Below, in pieces: positions 1 through 12,250 of a DNA stretch of 64,000 bases. A model generated the notes under the pieces. The model did no database searches. It worked only from the letters and a program-made list of their open reading frames with translations, and was not told the origin of the DNA. The position numbers and the translations under genes were made by a program. The DNA is from Paragonimus skrjabini miyazakii (Eukaryota; Platyhelminthes; Trematoda; Plagiorchiida; Troglotrematidae): positions 85,742 to 149,741 of the forward strand of contig JTDE01000156.1 of NCBI GenBank assembly GCA_014338405.1, read 5' to 3'. Numbering within the stretch: the stretch's first letter is position 1; every line of letters begins with the position of its first letter.

Positions 1-3000
1 GCTTTTCTAGAGACAATTTCAATACAAACAAAACGCAGACTTTTACAAGTTTAAGCAAACATCCCAGTTTAATCGTGAAGTAAACGTGTGTGCACTTCCA
101 AATGGACTTTGATATCTTTAGAAAATGAACCCTGGGTTCGATGCTATCATTTCAGTGCGAACGCTTTCATACTAAAAGAGATATCTACATACCCTATTGA
201 ATTTCACCTCAGAATTATCAACCGGGGATACCTGATGGTTTGCTGGGTTTTCAACTGGTTATTTTATATTTTGTGTAAACTGAAAACGTTTATCGAACAG
301 AACTTATATTGTATATTAATATCATTAATAGAGTGGACCATCAGCATCTATGGGAAAACGATTGCACTCATCCCTTGTTGAAGCTTTCATTCATTAATGC
401 TGTGAACTATCGTTTCAACACGAGTTTCTAAATGCAAGTCCGTAAAATTCATGAATTCGGGGATCTTAACCGCAAGTAAGTGTAGCAATTAAATACTACT
501 CACATCGTTTAGTACATATACAGTCCACTCATGAATGAGATTAAAGTTGGATATCGGTTGTTATTGAATAGCAAAGTATACACAATTCTTTACCAATAAT
601 TCCAGCTACCTGTGACCAAAACTACTCATTTTTATCCAAAATTAAAGTAACCTTGATATAGTAAGATTGATTGAAAGTTTACTAGTTTGTCGCCGTTAAC
701 CCTGTTGCCTACCGCATAAAATAGTGCTTAATTAGTTGCATTCCTTTATAGTGCACCAATAAAATCACCGTTTGATTTCCGCAAAATTGTTTGCAAGAAA
801 GTGTTGAAAACATTTCGTTAAAATTATTGTAACAGTTTTTGACATTATTTCTACGTCTAACATATGAATTTTACATGAATTGATGAGAAGCGTGAAATGT
901 TTCCACAAAATGTATGCATCTGACTTGTGTCACTGAGAGATAAAAATTTGTAACCTGAAAGACTTTTCTTACTCATTTAAATCAAACAGTTATTTAGAGG
1001 ACAACGGAGCTGTTGAGTCTAATGCCACTACTATATTTTTTAACTCATAATTACACATCACAATTAAATACTTGTATCATCACTTATTGTTATTGTTTCT
1101 CCTTAGAGGTTTTGAGGTTGAGGATAAATAACAATGTATGCAAAAGTACGGCGTGTTGAACGCGTTACATTTTAATCTAGTTGGGCGCATTTTAGCAATA
1201 GCTTCTTGACTCATTATTACTTGTATTCCGTTGTACTGCGGGGTTTTCGCAATGTCTTACTTTGGATCTGGGAGTCCTTTGTTATACCTGTTTGATGGTA
1301 CCGGTTTCTACTATCTATTTTAGTAAACAGAATAAGCTCCCCGTAACCAGCAAGGCTGTTTATATCCCTTCACAGCTTTCAACACCGACCAACTCAAATA
1401 AGCCATGGAAGGTTGGCGATCGATTTTCAAAAGGATGTCACAAGATCACTGGCGGTTCTGACATTCAATTACGTAGCACGTTCTACTGATTCCCTGACTG
1501 ATGCTCACTTGCCTTTTACTCACTCACAAGTCTGACTGGGTACTATAATTCCCTTGTTTGTTCCGTAAAATCCATTTCACAATGTTCAATCAACGTAACT
1601 AAGGCAGCAAATAGGTTACGATCAAGCAATTTCCTAAAAGCAAATTTACGCAGTAGTAGGACCACACACGACAAATTTATAAGCTCAATGACAAAGACAG
1701 ACTGTCACCAAATAGATATGGAGCATAACGTACAAGGTATCTTAAAAAGAGCTCTAAATGTTTGTTGATTTATTTCCACCTTTGGTAAGATATGAATCTT
1801 TTCAAATATTAAAATAGCTGGTCATTTGAATGATTTTGTCACAAAACTAATAGATCAAGTGGAATGAAAAGAAATAGCCATAATGTTTAGATCCGTCTGT
1901 CAGTCATATGTCAAATCGAGCTCCAACCTAGCAAGAGGTGGTCGTTCAACTTTTGAAAATTTCAGAACTAAATGTCACGACATTCACAATTTTATCTATA
2001 ACCTCTGCGAGTGAATCCGCACCCAATTCAATCAGAAAGTTTTTCCGCACAAACGCAGTTTTAGATCCACACGAGATGTTTAGACAATTTAATGCAGTGA
2101 GATTCATGAACGCCAATGTTGATTCTTAGTGATTCAGAAATCCATTTTTCGGGAAACAGTTTATGTTCGTAGCATGGGGGCTTTCCCAAAATGTTATGGG
2201 GAAAGCTCGCCAGAATAGTTAAATTAATCTGAACGATAAAATTAGTACGGTTCAGTGCACACAAATGCTCGCCGGAACCGAACTTCCTAAAACGATACAA
2301 GCCGTTTGAAAAGAATTCTTTGCAGCGTCCAGTTGAATCCAACTTTAAACAAAAATGCTCAAAACTTAAGATATATTTTCCATTAGAAGCTAAGTATACA
2401 CGTTTGCAATGCATGTTAACAGATCTTCCTTTTTAATGATCAGAGAATAGTGTCTAACATCAAGGAGGTTAGTTACTTAACGATAGTTCAGTGAAACGGG
2501 CGGTCGACCTAATAACCGGATAGACAATAACTTTGGCTCGCAATACGAACTCAGTGGGCCGATTTGCTTACCGATTATTTCTTTCTTAAGAGAACGGTCA
2601 GAAGCAAAATCGATGTACAAGAGACTTTAACGTATGAATGTTCAATGCCAAACTTATTAGTTTCTCTTCTTAAGAGCAGAAATTTCAATGGTCTGTCAAG
2701 TAAATTAACCCGTGAGCTACAGCAACATCAAAACAAATGGATTCGACTTAGCCTTAATTTGTGATGCCAGTCCATCTTCAGGTTATTGAAACCATCTTAT
2801 GGTCTAAAATTGTTAGTCTTACCTTATTGTTACTGATCATCAAAATCTGACCAAAAAGTGGTCCAGTCAAGTAACCCTAGGTATTTCGAACAACACACTT
2901 TATTGACGAGCACTGAGTCTAAAGGTAAATGAGAGCCTCCCTTGTAAGTTTCATTCTTAGTTGGGTAGTCGAATCGCGTTCACATGAATTAGTAAGTTTT

Positions 3001-3947
3001 ACTCAGTTCGTGATTTGAAGTCTGGATGCTAAGTACGTGCAGACAGACGTTTCTATTGACACTTGCATTGAACCTGTCTTATTGAAAAACGCCCAGGTTT
3101 GTGTTTTCCCTCTCCTTCTAAATTGTTCGTCTCAATTTGTATTGTACGGTTTATTTCAGAATTTAAAATTTTGGCTGCCAGTTGCGTTTTGAGGTCTGCC
3201 AGTTGTGTCTTGGCCGTGTGATTAGAATTAATAAACTAGACTTATTATCGAACTTACATTTCCCCTCATCTGACTTTCTTTCTTTATTCAAAGGATATTT
3301 CAGTCTACTGGCAACCACACGGAAGAATGACATATCGTCAATTCAACTCTTACTATATTTTGACCTTTGACCGAGTCATAAAATGTAACTGACAGTAAGA
3401 GAGATAAGCGATTCACCGTTGTTCTGTCTTTCCCATAGTCAACTTTGCAGGTCTGTTCAGCACATCACAGCTTGCTGGTACGTGTATGCACCCAATCAGC
3501 TCCTGCGCGGTTTTACCTCCATCTGTCCAGGATGTCGGGAGGTCACAACAAAGCGAAACACTGCAGTCACTGTGTGAATAAATGTGATGAAGCACTCAGC
3601 ACCGGTCAGACCGGATAACAACACGTTGACAACTGTCGTTAACATCAGTGTTCCGTTCTGTGAACCAAAACCTTAGGGGTTCAAATGGAGGACGAATAGC
3701 AGAGGTCAAGACAAGCCGACAGGAGGTTTGCATGATCTGAATGCATATCCAAGTGGCTGGCTTGTTGTGATTAGGAACACACCTGTCAGAAGTTAGCAAT
3801 AAGGGAGTGACGCTTTTCGTAGATAATTTTATCCGTTGTTATTAACCGCCTGGAACAAAACGTTTACTTCCGTCATAATTTGTGCTAACTCGTATCTTTT
3901 GCAAGCATGCTTCTAGCATGCCTGTGTGTTACTCAGTAACGGTATAA
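1..3947. other. AT-rich non-coding stretch, nothing recognised
   Basis: Short open frames of 60-117 codons occur on both strands, but none shows a recognisable domain, signal peptide or repeat pattern, and they are what AT-rich random sequence would give. If the Slit-like exon at 12250-11772 is real, this stretch may belong to its first intron on the minus strand. A slightly more GC-rich patch at about 3413-3800 has two adjacent minus-strand open frames of 60 and 67 codons without recognisable similarity. Confidence 0.5.
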
Positions 3948-4103
3948 GTGAAGGTTCGGGAATTTAGGTTATTTCAAAATTGAACACCACCCACACTCGA
4001 TTGCGGCCTTTGCCTTCAGATAAACCTTTCGGCTAGTCCACTTCGAAAGGAGGCACTAGATCCGAGTTTTTCTCTTATTAGACCTCATCAGTAGTGCATA
4101 TCC
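3948..4103 (-). mobile_element. Hammerhead SINE, 5'-truncated copy with long-tail 3' end
   Basis: Reading on the minus strand, this is the ribozyme and body part of the SINE family seen in full at 57929-58210, ending in the tail CCTAAATTCCCGAACC. The tRNA-like head is missing. The hammerhead part keeps GCACTA, CTGATGA and TAGTGC. The strand after stem II reads AAAAA where GAAA is expected, and the stem III palindrome is broken, so the ribozyme is probably inactive. The same tail occurs in the copies at 20001 and 42741, which defines a tail subfamily distinct from the copies inside the gypsy element. Confidence 0.8.
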
Positions 4104-7100
4104 GTGCAAATGCTTGCATATTCTTGAAAAGGATATGCATCCAGGATATGTCTAGGGGACTAGGTGAAGTAAATTAACGTAGATAACTGTCGGCATCGAC
4201 ATTGTTGCCCTATTTCAACCCATCTTTAGTCACACGGTATGCAACTTTTGTGCACAAGCTTCACGTGTATATACGTTAAGATAAGTCGGTGGCTTTAGAC
4301 TTATGGCGTTCCAAACTAGCACGAAATAAGTAATGTGGGCATGTTGTTAACTTAGTCAGAATAACCCCTAAAATGTAGGGCTATACAGTTAGTAAACAGA
4401 GACAGAGTGTGCTTAAGGATGAAAGTTTACAACAGAAGATAGTATGAAAAAACACTACATTTTGTAAAGTGTAATCTTTGACAACATTTAGGCAACGCAC
4501 ATTTGGTCCGATATAGACTTCCATGTTACCGTTTTAGTTGAGCTGCAAGATACAAGATGCTCTTGGACTAAGGGAACATAACAGTCTTGAGGATACGCTT
4601 AGTTACCTTATGATTATTTTGTTAACAGTAAAAACACGTCTTTTTCAAGACATTTTAATGTAGCAAATTGATAGATAAACCGGATATCTTCTTCAGGTGG
4701 TGCATTCAGTGTTGGATGTAAAGTGAATATATGATATTTCCAGTACTCTGAATTCTAAAAGAGTGATATTTCTGTCAAAAGTTTTGAGAAAAGAAGCTTT
4801 GCTCAGATCAACAGTTTAGATTCCTGTACCGCCCTCCCGATAACCAGTGTGTCAACATTCAGTGACCTACGGTAGTCACTGTCTAATGATGACTTTCAAA
4901 TGAGAACACACAGAAAATATCCTTTTTGTGTGAGTTGTTTCATTTAATTTGCGCTCCGGTATGCAATTTACTACCTCGACAAAAAACAACTGACTACCGA
5001 TTTGGGACTGAGGTACCTAACTTTCAACAGAAACATTATTGCATCAACACATAACAAATTGGGTGGTCCGAAAACTCAGATATGTTTGTTTGTAAAAGTT
5101 CACAACTTTTGTAAAACTGTCTGTCGCCTCTTGCCGAAACAACTACGACAACAGCTGCTGTTCGGAAACCGCAGTTGTTCAAATCGGTCTAGGCTAGCTT
5201 AATAGCTTCATGGAAAAAGAGGGCAACCTAAATTCAAGTAATGTTTTTGGTATCATTTCGCTACAACTTTACAAGTGCACGTTGTAGTTAACATTATGCA
5301 CACGGTAAAATTATACTGTTCACCACTCGCAAACAAAATAAAATTAGACGCAGCAGAAACCGTTAGTAGTGCACATACGTGCACCATGTCAGTCGAATTT
5401 TGCTACCACAGCAAGGGATAACTAACAGCTTATTAATATAGTTTACAAACAGTGCATTACAGTCTTTTCATAAGATGGACCCTTGCACAATGCAGCAATA
5501 TGTTATTGATAGCTGCGCAGACGATTCAAAAGACTTCGATAGCATCAGTTTAGTGTTTTGCATTCACAACACAATCAATGAAACTGGTTGTTGGCTCAGT
5601 GCCAGTTGTACAATTGGCTTAACGCGTTGGACATGCCAGTTGTTAAACCCGTCTACAAACATGCTCATCTATTCGACGACGCAAATGTTACTCACTTTTA
5701 CCGCTATAGGTTATGGGTCACATCTTACAACCTTAAGCCGTTGTGTTGTGCTAAGAGACATATCGAAAAAGTGGTTTCAAACCGAAAGGTCATTCGATAA
5801 AAAGACTTAAAAAGATTTAAAAGACTTATCCTTCATTACTGTGCAGTAGCTACATTAGTTCTCGGAAAGACGTTTACTTCTGAGGAGGCTGGGTACGGCT
5901 CAGTAGAACAAGTGACGTCAAGCAGAATGTTACCTCATTGGGCATACTGTCTTACAGCTGATTATTATAATCTCTCAATAAAAGTGTACCTTAAGGGTTA
6001 AGCAATTTGTTTTTGCGAGCACATTTTAAATTATCAAATTTAACTACAACTGTCCTTAGGTATCTGATGAATACATGAATCAAAATCATCGGTGTAGCTC
6101 TAAAATTAACACGATTTATTTGTAAACTACAATATTTTAAAGCTAGACGTAGTGCTTACCAGTAAAACAACGATTCTCTGAAATTGTTACTTAGTCTATG
6201 CTCAGTAAAAGACTATTATACCAAAATCTGATTCTCTTAGTAGAACATGACAGATAGTTGCTACTGGTTTTGCCGACCACCTTCCGTCCAGACTCCAATT
6301 CTATAGAAATGCGCCCACAAAATTCCTACAGTTGAACAATGTTGACATACCAAGTTTCCTTATTTACTAACAAAGAGATTCAGAGTGAAAATCCGTTACG
6401 TAAAACATTCGGTGCCCAAGGTCCATCGGGTACAGTCACAGCTAAAACAGGTTGAACGAGTCACCGTTTCTGGGGAAGGCCGCAGATGTGCATGCCGTCT
6501 ACTGAAAACCGGAGGTGGTTTCCTACCTCTTCACGTCCAGGTGATACCTCAAGACAGTCCAGTAATGGAGAAGGCAAATAGTCTGCGTCATCTTTGGCAC
6601 AAGATGACCTACCCCGTCATGACTACAATCAGCTGCCTTCAAGTGGTTTTTGTACTAACTATGCATCAAGTGGGTTGTTTTGCAAGTCTCCCTCACTCAA
6701 CATGCTGTCTCGACATTGTCATGTTAGAGTAACATCCAACACCTTACCGTGTTTGATCAAATCTACCCCCACTTCGACAATCGGTTATCTTGGATTATTA
6801 CTTAGAAAATTCCTGGTAGACTACAACCCTAGATTTTCTGTCACTGTCACTTCCACCAAAGTGCAACCTTTGATTTCCCGACTCATTTGATCTGTGACAA
6901 AGTCCCTGACAAAGTCACGGCTGCCGATTAACCATAGGAAATTCTGTCTCATGCAAAGTAATTTTTAACCTCAAGACAAAATATAGTTATGAGGATTTCG
7001 GAAGAGTGACTCAGTGTTAAAAGATGTATATAAACAAGTGTGCCTTTGTGAAGAAACGTTTTAATTGGGATAAATGCACAGAGTAAGTGAAGAAAGCGCC

Positions 7101-10100
7101 AGTAACAGGCTTCTGTGAACGAGATTGTGTGTATTGGCAAGCAATGTAATAATGATTATTATGCGTAGTCTAAAAAGAGTGGCCACATATGGAGATCGTA
7201 GACTACGAACAGAAACTCAGCTACAGCTACGATTCTTCATTAGTCAAGTTGTTATATACTATCGTCAGTTAAACTCAAATTGCCCACGTTACAAGATGAG
7301 TCTTTATAAAGGAAAATTAGAATTTAGTTCCTACTCCGTTTGCCCACTGATTTGACTACTCTTCCAATATAGCTTTAATTTTGTCGTTGATTGTCATGGA
7401 CACAAATTTTGTCCTACAGCTCCACAACAAGTCCAAGGGTAATTAATTTATGTGATCAACGTGAGATCTGTTGTCAGCATTTCTGAACATGGAATTAACT
7501 CGACTTTTCCTATCGTTATTCTGTGTGGTCGATTTGCAACCTCTGCCCAAGTGATTTAGTACAATGGTGACTATGAATCACTGGATTTTCTTTTAGACAG
7601 AATAACATGCACTTGTAAACCCCAAAATTCCCCGATGTGAAGTGGTACTTTGGCGATGTTGAGAGGGTGCGCGAGATTGAGTGGACAGACCACACACTTA
7701 AGTCACACAACATCCAGCTTCTGAGTATAATTAGGCCATCTTAATCAATATCTTTAGTTTCCGCCCAATGTAAAGATAACTGCTAATTTTTTTCGTCATT
7801 AGACAATTCGAATGTCTCAAATAAGTTTGGTTAACACGCTAAATAGACCGTAATTTTAGCTCATCTACAGATGGAATAGTGATATATTTTTATAGATGTC
7901 TATGTATGTAAAGTATACCATATCTACACGGTGCAGGCACCGTTTGATTTTTATTATCTAGCTGGATATGATAACGATATGAATTAAACGATTTTGAAGT
8001 GTCCTGTCGTTGTCGGTTTTGGTTTCACACAAAAGTGGTTGATGAAACTAACCCGTCATTCATGAACCTAGAAATTCGATCGTCGAAATCTCCAACGTTT
8101 GGTCCTTGCGGCCTTTGGATACAGACGTTCCAAACCCCTGACTTCTTGACCCTCACGATGATTGACAAGCAGTTGGTGGTCTACGGACTTAGCACCGGAA
8201 TTTGTTGTTGTATATGACTGCATAGCATCCACGCTTTCGACACAAACTTGTTGGTAACCGACGAGTGATTTTGTGGGTATCAAATCTCAGGGACAAATCG
8301 GCACTTGAATACTAACTGGTTATCGTCATTTGCGGTAAACCGCAGAAATTGTGATTTGGTGAGATGCTGATTAGATATAGCAAGGTATATTGAATGAAGC
8401 GAATACAGAACATTACAAATTCTTCTGACTGTTCTGTTTAATTTCCAGTAGGTCAACCTGTTCAGTAGTAACTATAATATTCATAAATCTTTACAATCTT
8501 CCATTTGTAAGCAAGAATGGGTCTGTATGAATATATCTTTTCAAAATAAACAAAAGTAATCATCACCATCAGCAATATGTACGGTAGACAGACGATCACT
8601 GACGCATATACTGAAGAATATTTGTTCCAATACTGCGACCACCCAACTCTCAGAACTGGTACAAAAAATACTAATGACTCAAACCTACTTAGAAAAAGTT
8701 ATAAAGTTTACACTCTTTCGCTATCACTAACGAGAGCAATAACGAGAACTGATGGTTTGCGACTGATTTGAAAATACAAACTATTTTGACGTGACCGGAT
8801 ATGTTACAACGTATTCCGTTAGTATTTTGTTCATTTTTATTCCCTCTGGTTTACATGGAATAACTGTTGCTTGGATAGAAACGTGAAAGCTGTGAAACAG
8901 TCCGCCTATGGGCCCACTTGTGCGTGAACGCACAAATTCGTCAGAAACGATACTGAACAGTCTATGTATTTTCTTCCAGATGAAGGCAGACAACCGAAGT
9001 AAAACCTATAAGCGTGACAATATCATTAGGCATATGTATAATTTAATTCACATATTATTTGATAAGTTTACTTTTGATTTTAATTCGCTTCCAACTAATT
9101 TCGGTCATTTGTGGATTATCCCACTTTGCCAAGGTAAAACTGTTGATAATATCTCTTCTATTTATTAACAGCTTTCAGTTCAGCTAATTTTTCATCGAAT
9201 CTATACATTTTTCTGTTGATGGCTACATACTGAGCAACCATATTTAGACGTGACCTCCTAGTGATTTTTGCACACCTGATTTGACAAGATGCTCTAGGTG
9301 TCTACCAGTATAGGCTAACTATTAAATGTGCGAGTATGGAGGCTGGTGTACAAAATGGTCGGAATGCATTACAAAGCCTTATTGAATAAAACCACATGTT
9401 TCAATGTAGTAATCCAATTAAGAGCTGATCAAATGTGATTGACACGTGTATTTCCCACACACAAGCAAACCGGTCAAACTGCAAATGAACACGAGATGAA
9501 TGAAGACAGATTAGCCAGTGTAACAGACGACAAATAGCTGACAACAGGGTTTCAGATAGGAGATGCACCTACTGATTGAACGAGTAAACCTGCATCACCA
9601 TCTACTTTTCAATATGGACAAGATTTCGTTTAGCATGACCGAGTAAGTATTAATCAATGAATGGACGAGACTTGTGTCCTTAGCCTACTATAATAATGCC
9701 CATAGCCTATCTTAAGTTTATACGTTTGGTCGTTGTTCAAACAGATCTAGTATTTGATTACATAAGAAGAGGTGAACTAAGCAGTTTGCATTTTTAAAAA
9801 ATACTGTGTGAAACCTTGTCGACATCAGTTATTGCCAATTCTGTCGTTTCCACCCCACTTCTTCGAAAAAATGTCACAGTTCAGGCATTACATAGGTTGA
9901 TTTTGAAATCAGTATATTAGGTTAACACATATTTCTGTTCTTAGTGTTACATTCGGATATATGAAGCTATTGGCTCAATGTAAGTAGTATTTTCCGGCTT
10001 AACGTTCACTCTACGGCAACTAATGGCTGAGAAAATAGGAACGTTTGTAATGCTATCCAACTCATCGTTTTCTCTACAATTCTTTCATGCAGTATAATCT

Positions 10101-11771
10101 ATGCTCTACTAGGCAAACGCATTAGGAGTTTATCGTCGATCGTTTAGTAGTGTCGTTGAAAAAAGGATTGTTGTATGGTTAACAGCACCAATGATAATAA
10201 AACCTAACCGTTACACGTGACAACATTTATAGCAAAGATTTTGGTGTGTTTAGTTAAATTATACTCCTAAGTTAAAGTGTAATAAAAAAAGCTCGTTTTG
10301 TGCGTTACCTTCAGGCCAAATGCAGTACAATAAATTTATTGGTGCTCAGATTGCTATATCCCATCGTCTTTGGAGCCAGCGACGGAACACCACTGTAATC
10401 ACGTTCGTAATCCCAACTGGCAATAGTTTCACACTGAACTGGGTTTCACACTACCTTTGCTTAACAACTGTCTTTATATTCACTGGTTTGAGGCTGGCCT
10501 GAAGATGACACACCGAAAACTCGTTTAATCATTCATGTCCCTTGGTACATCTGAATCAAGTTTATAACATTTCGGAATATTACCGTCGTTTTCTTAACGA
10601 TCATATAGTTTATTTTAACATAATAGTTATCTCTTCTAACAAAAAACATTTATCCGGTTGAATCACACGGGTATTTAAAAATGGTCGTTTAGCAAGAGCC
10701 ATTTTCCATTTTCACGTAGCCGCAGTTAACGTTAGCGGATGAGATGAGGCAGTACCTCTTAAAGCAGGCTTAACAAGGCTTTATCACACACATGTAAACT
10801 AGAACCCAATTGTAGATCTTCTGGAGGGATCAAACAGGCGGAGGATCGCGGAATTGGCGAAAAGCACGACTGACAGTTAACGGTTTCTGGTCAACGGCGG
10901 TGACAGTTAAGCTCCTGATCGTAGCGCCCTTCATATTCCGGTCCAATCACTCGATGATAACTTCAAGATAGTTGAGTATATCAGCTTAAATAATGACACA
11001 AATTGTTCAGTGGTGAGGCATCTACTAAAAACCTCAAAATGATTGTTGATGACGTAAACGGTCGATCCCGCCTACAGTACCCTAACGTTACGGGACATTT
11101 CAGTGCGTTTTCATCAGCATATAATTAAGATTAAATTGCCGTTGATGAAACATGAACCACATGTAGAGCTTGTAAAGTTACATAAGGGAAGGGGCTGACA
11201 AAACCTCCCATTCTAATTGCAAACTTAGCATTCATTGATGTAGTAAAACGCCATACAACTGTCTTTATCATCCAGACATAGACCAAACAAGAGACTGGGT
11301 AATCAAAACTAGGTAGTATTGTTCGTGTGCTTGCTTTACCCGGTTCGTTCTTGCTGGCACATTACATTTGTTGCCAAGTTAGTTTGCTCGACATTTTACC
11401 AAAAAAACATATAAAAACATATTTTTCTCGCAATAACCGTCTGAAGTTTTATCCATTTTGCAATATCACATATGTCTATACTCATATAACACAGGGTGGA
11501 ATTGAAAAGTATCCCCTTCATTAAAGGTTTACTGCCTCCGTAAGTCTTCGGTGAAACCGCACCAGTTGTGTTCCCATCTTCACTGGTCTTTCTAGATCCA
11601 CATGCGAATTTTAGAACTGGCTGATCAAGCTTTATCTAACTGTTTGGGCGATTGGACTAATTTTATTAAATAAGACTTTTCATCCTATATGCATGCAGAT
11701 TATAGATTAGTGATACCAAAGTTTAACCGTTAGAAGCTAATTTTCACGTAAAAAAAATTGCTTAAACTCAC
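4104..11771. other. Presumed intron of the Slit-like gene, no exon found
   Basis: This stretch lies downstream of the splice donor of the minus-strand exon at 12250-11772. I looked for a following LRR exon in the required phase by searching the minus strand for an acceptor AG followed by a phase-2 codon, then Asp/Glu-Leu and the LRR asparagine, and found none. A GC-richer patch at 6385-6890 holds two overlapping plus-strand frames of 115 and 98 codons, and another at 8000-8283 is open on both strands. None of these translations is recognisable. A diverged first LRR or a short exon could have been missed. Confidence 0.4.
11764..11771 (-). other. 5' splice site of the Slit-like exon
   Basis: On the minus strand the intron begins GTGAGTTT directly after the split leucine codon CT. 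Read-through would hit a stop (TGA) at once, which is why the open frame appears to end at 11768. The switch from conserved protein sequence to a stop exactly at a consensus donor supports a real exon boundary. Confidence 0.65.
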
Positions 11772-12250
11772 AGTCTCTCTGTGTTCAAGGGTATATTTTT
11801 TGGTATTTCTTTAAAATTCCCGTGCCTACAATCCACTTCGAGATAGCTACATTTACAGCCGGATGGACAAAGATTTCTGACAGTTTGAATTAGTTGCACT
11901 TGTGGCGTGGAGCGACGTGACATGATGAAACCAACGGACGAATCGGGCATTTTGAGTTCTTGCTGTTGTTTAAGGTAAAACCTGGATCTGCGAGATATTT
12001 CACGCCGAACAATCGGTCGTTTACTATCCCATTCTTTTGGATAGTTTATCATAGAGGCACCATTGGGCGCAAAGGAGAACGTTTGTATAGTCTCTGGTAA
12101 AACCGCCCATACTTTGTTGAATTTCTTTGTTTGATTGTCACCTTGCTTGCCTCCTTTGTTTGCGCAAATGGTGCTCACAAACACCACGCTTCCAAGAATG
12201 AAGATTGATACCCAATTTAATGGCATCCGGTGTAGAAACAAATGGTTCAT
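11772..12250 (-). CDS. First coding exon of a Slit-like secreted LRR protein
   Basis: The exon encodes about 159 residues plus two bases of the next codon. Two in-frame starts are possible, Met1 and Met9. From Met9 a clean signal peptide follows (hydrophobic WVSIFILGSVVFVSTICA), so the product enters the secretory path. A basic, Ser/Gln-rich linker of about 95 residues follows. The end is an LRR N-terminal cap with four cysteines (CPSGCKC, then EVDC) and the phrase IPKNIPLNTERL. This cap layout and the IP-x-NIP-x-NTERL wording are typical of the first LRR block of Slit, the ligand of Robo receptors in axon guidance. The reading frame then meets CT/GTGAGT, a good splice donor, leaving phase 2, which suits the serial 72-nt LRR exons of Slit genes. 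Other LRR-cap proteins (LGR, LINGO or LRRTM type) remain possible because only the cap is visible. The linker between signal peptide and cap is longer than I expect for vertebrate Slits. Confidence 0.68.

Noticed and set aside
1938..2414. Minus-strand frames as a Slit LRR exon
   Set aside because: Translations lack the LRR spacing of leucines and asparagine and do not fit the phase-2 donor of exon 1.
6385..6890. Overlapping 115- and 98-codon plus-strand frames as a host exon
   Set aside because: One translation is Ser/Pro-rich and could pass for a disordered region, but it has an in-frame stop (near 6579), no splice context was identified and no similarity was found.
10490..11130. Further hammerhead-like motifs: CTGAAGA...GAAA near 10499 (plus) and CTGATGA...GAAA near 11100 (minus)
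   Set aside because: Neither has a stem II that pairs, nor a cleavage triplet with matching stem I. Similar wording occurs in 3' regions of some retroelements, but no element was found around them.
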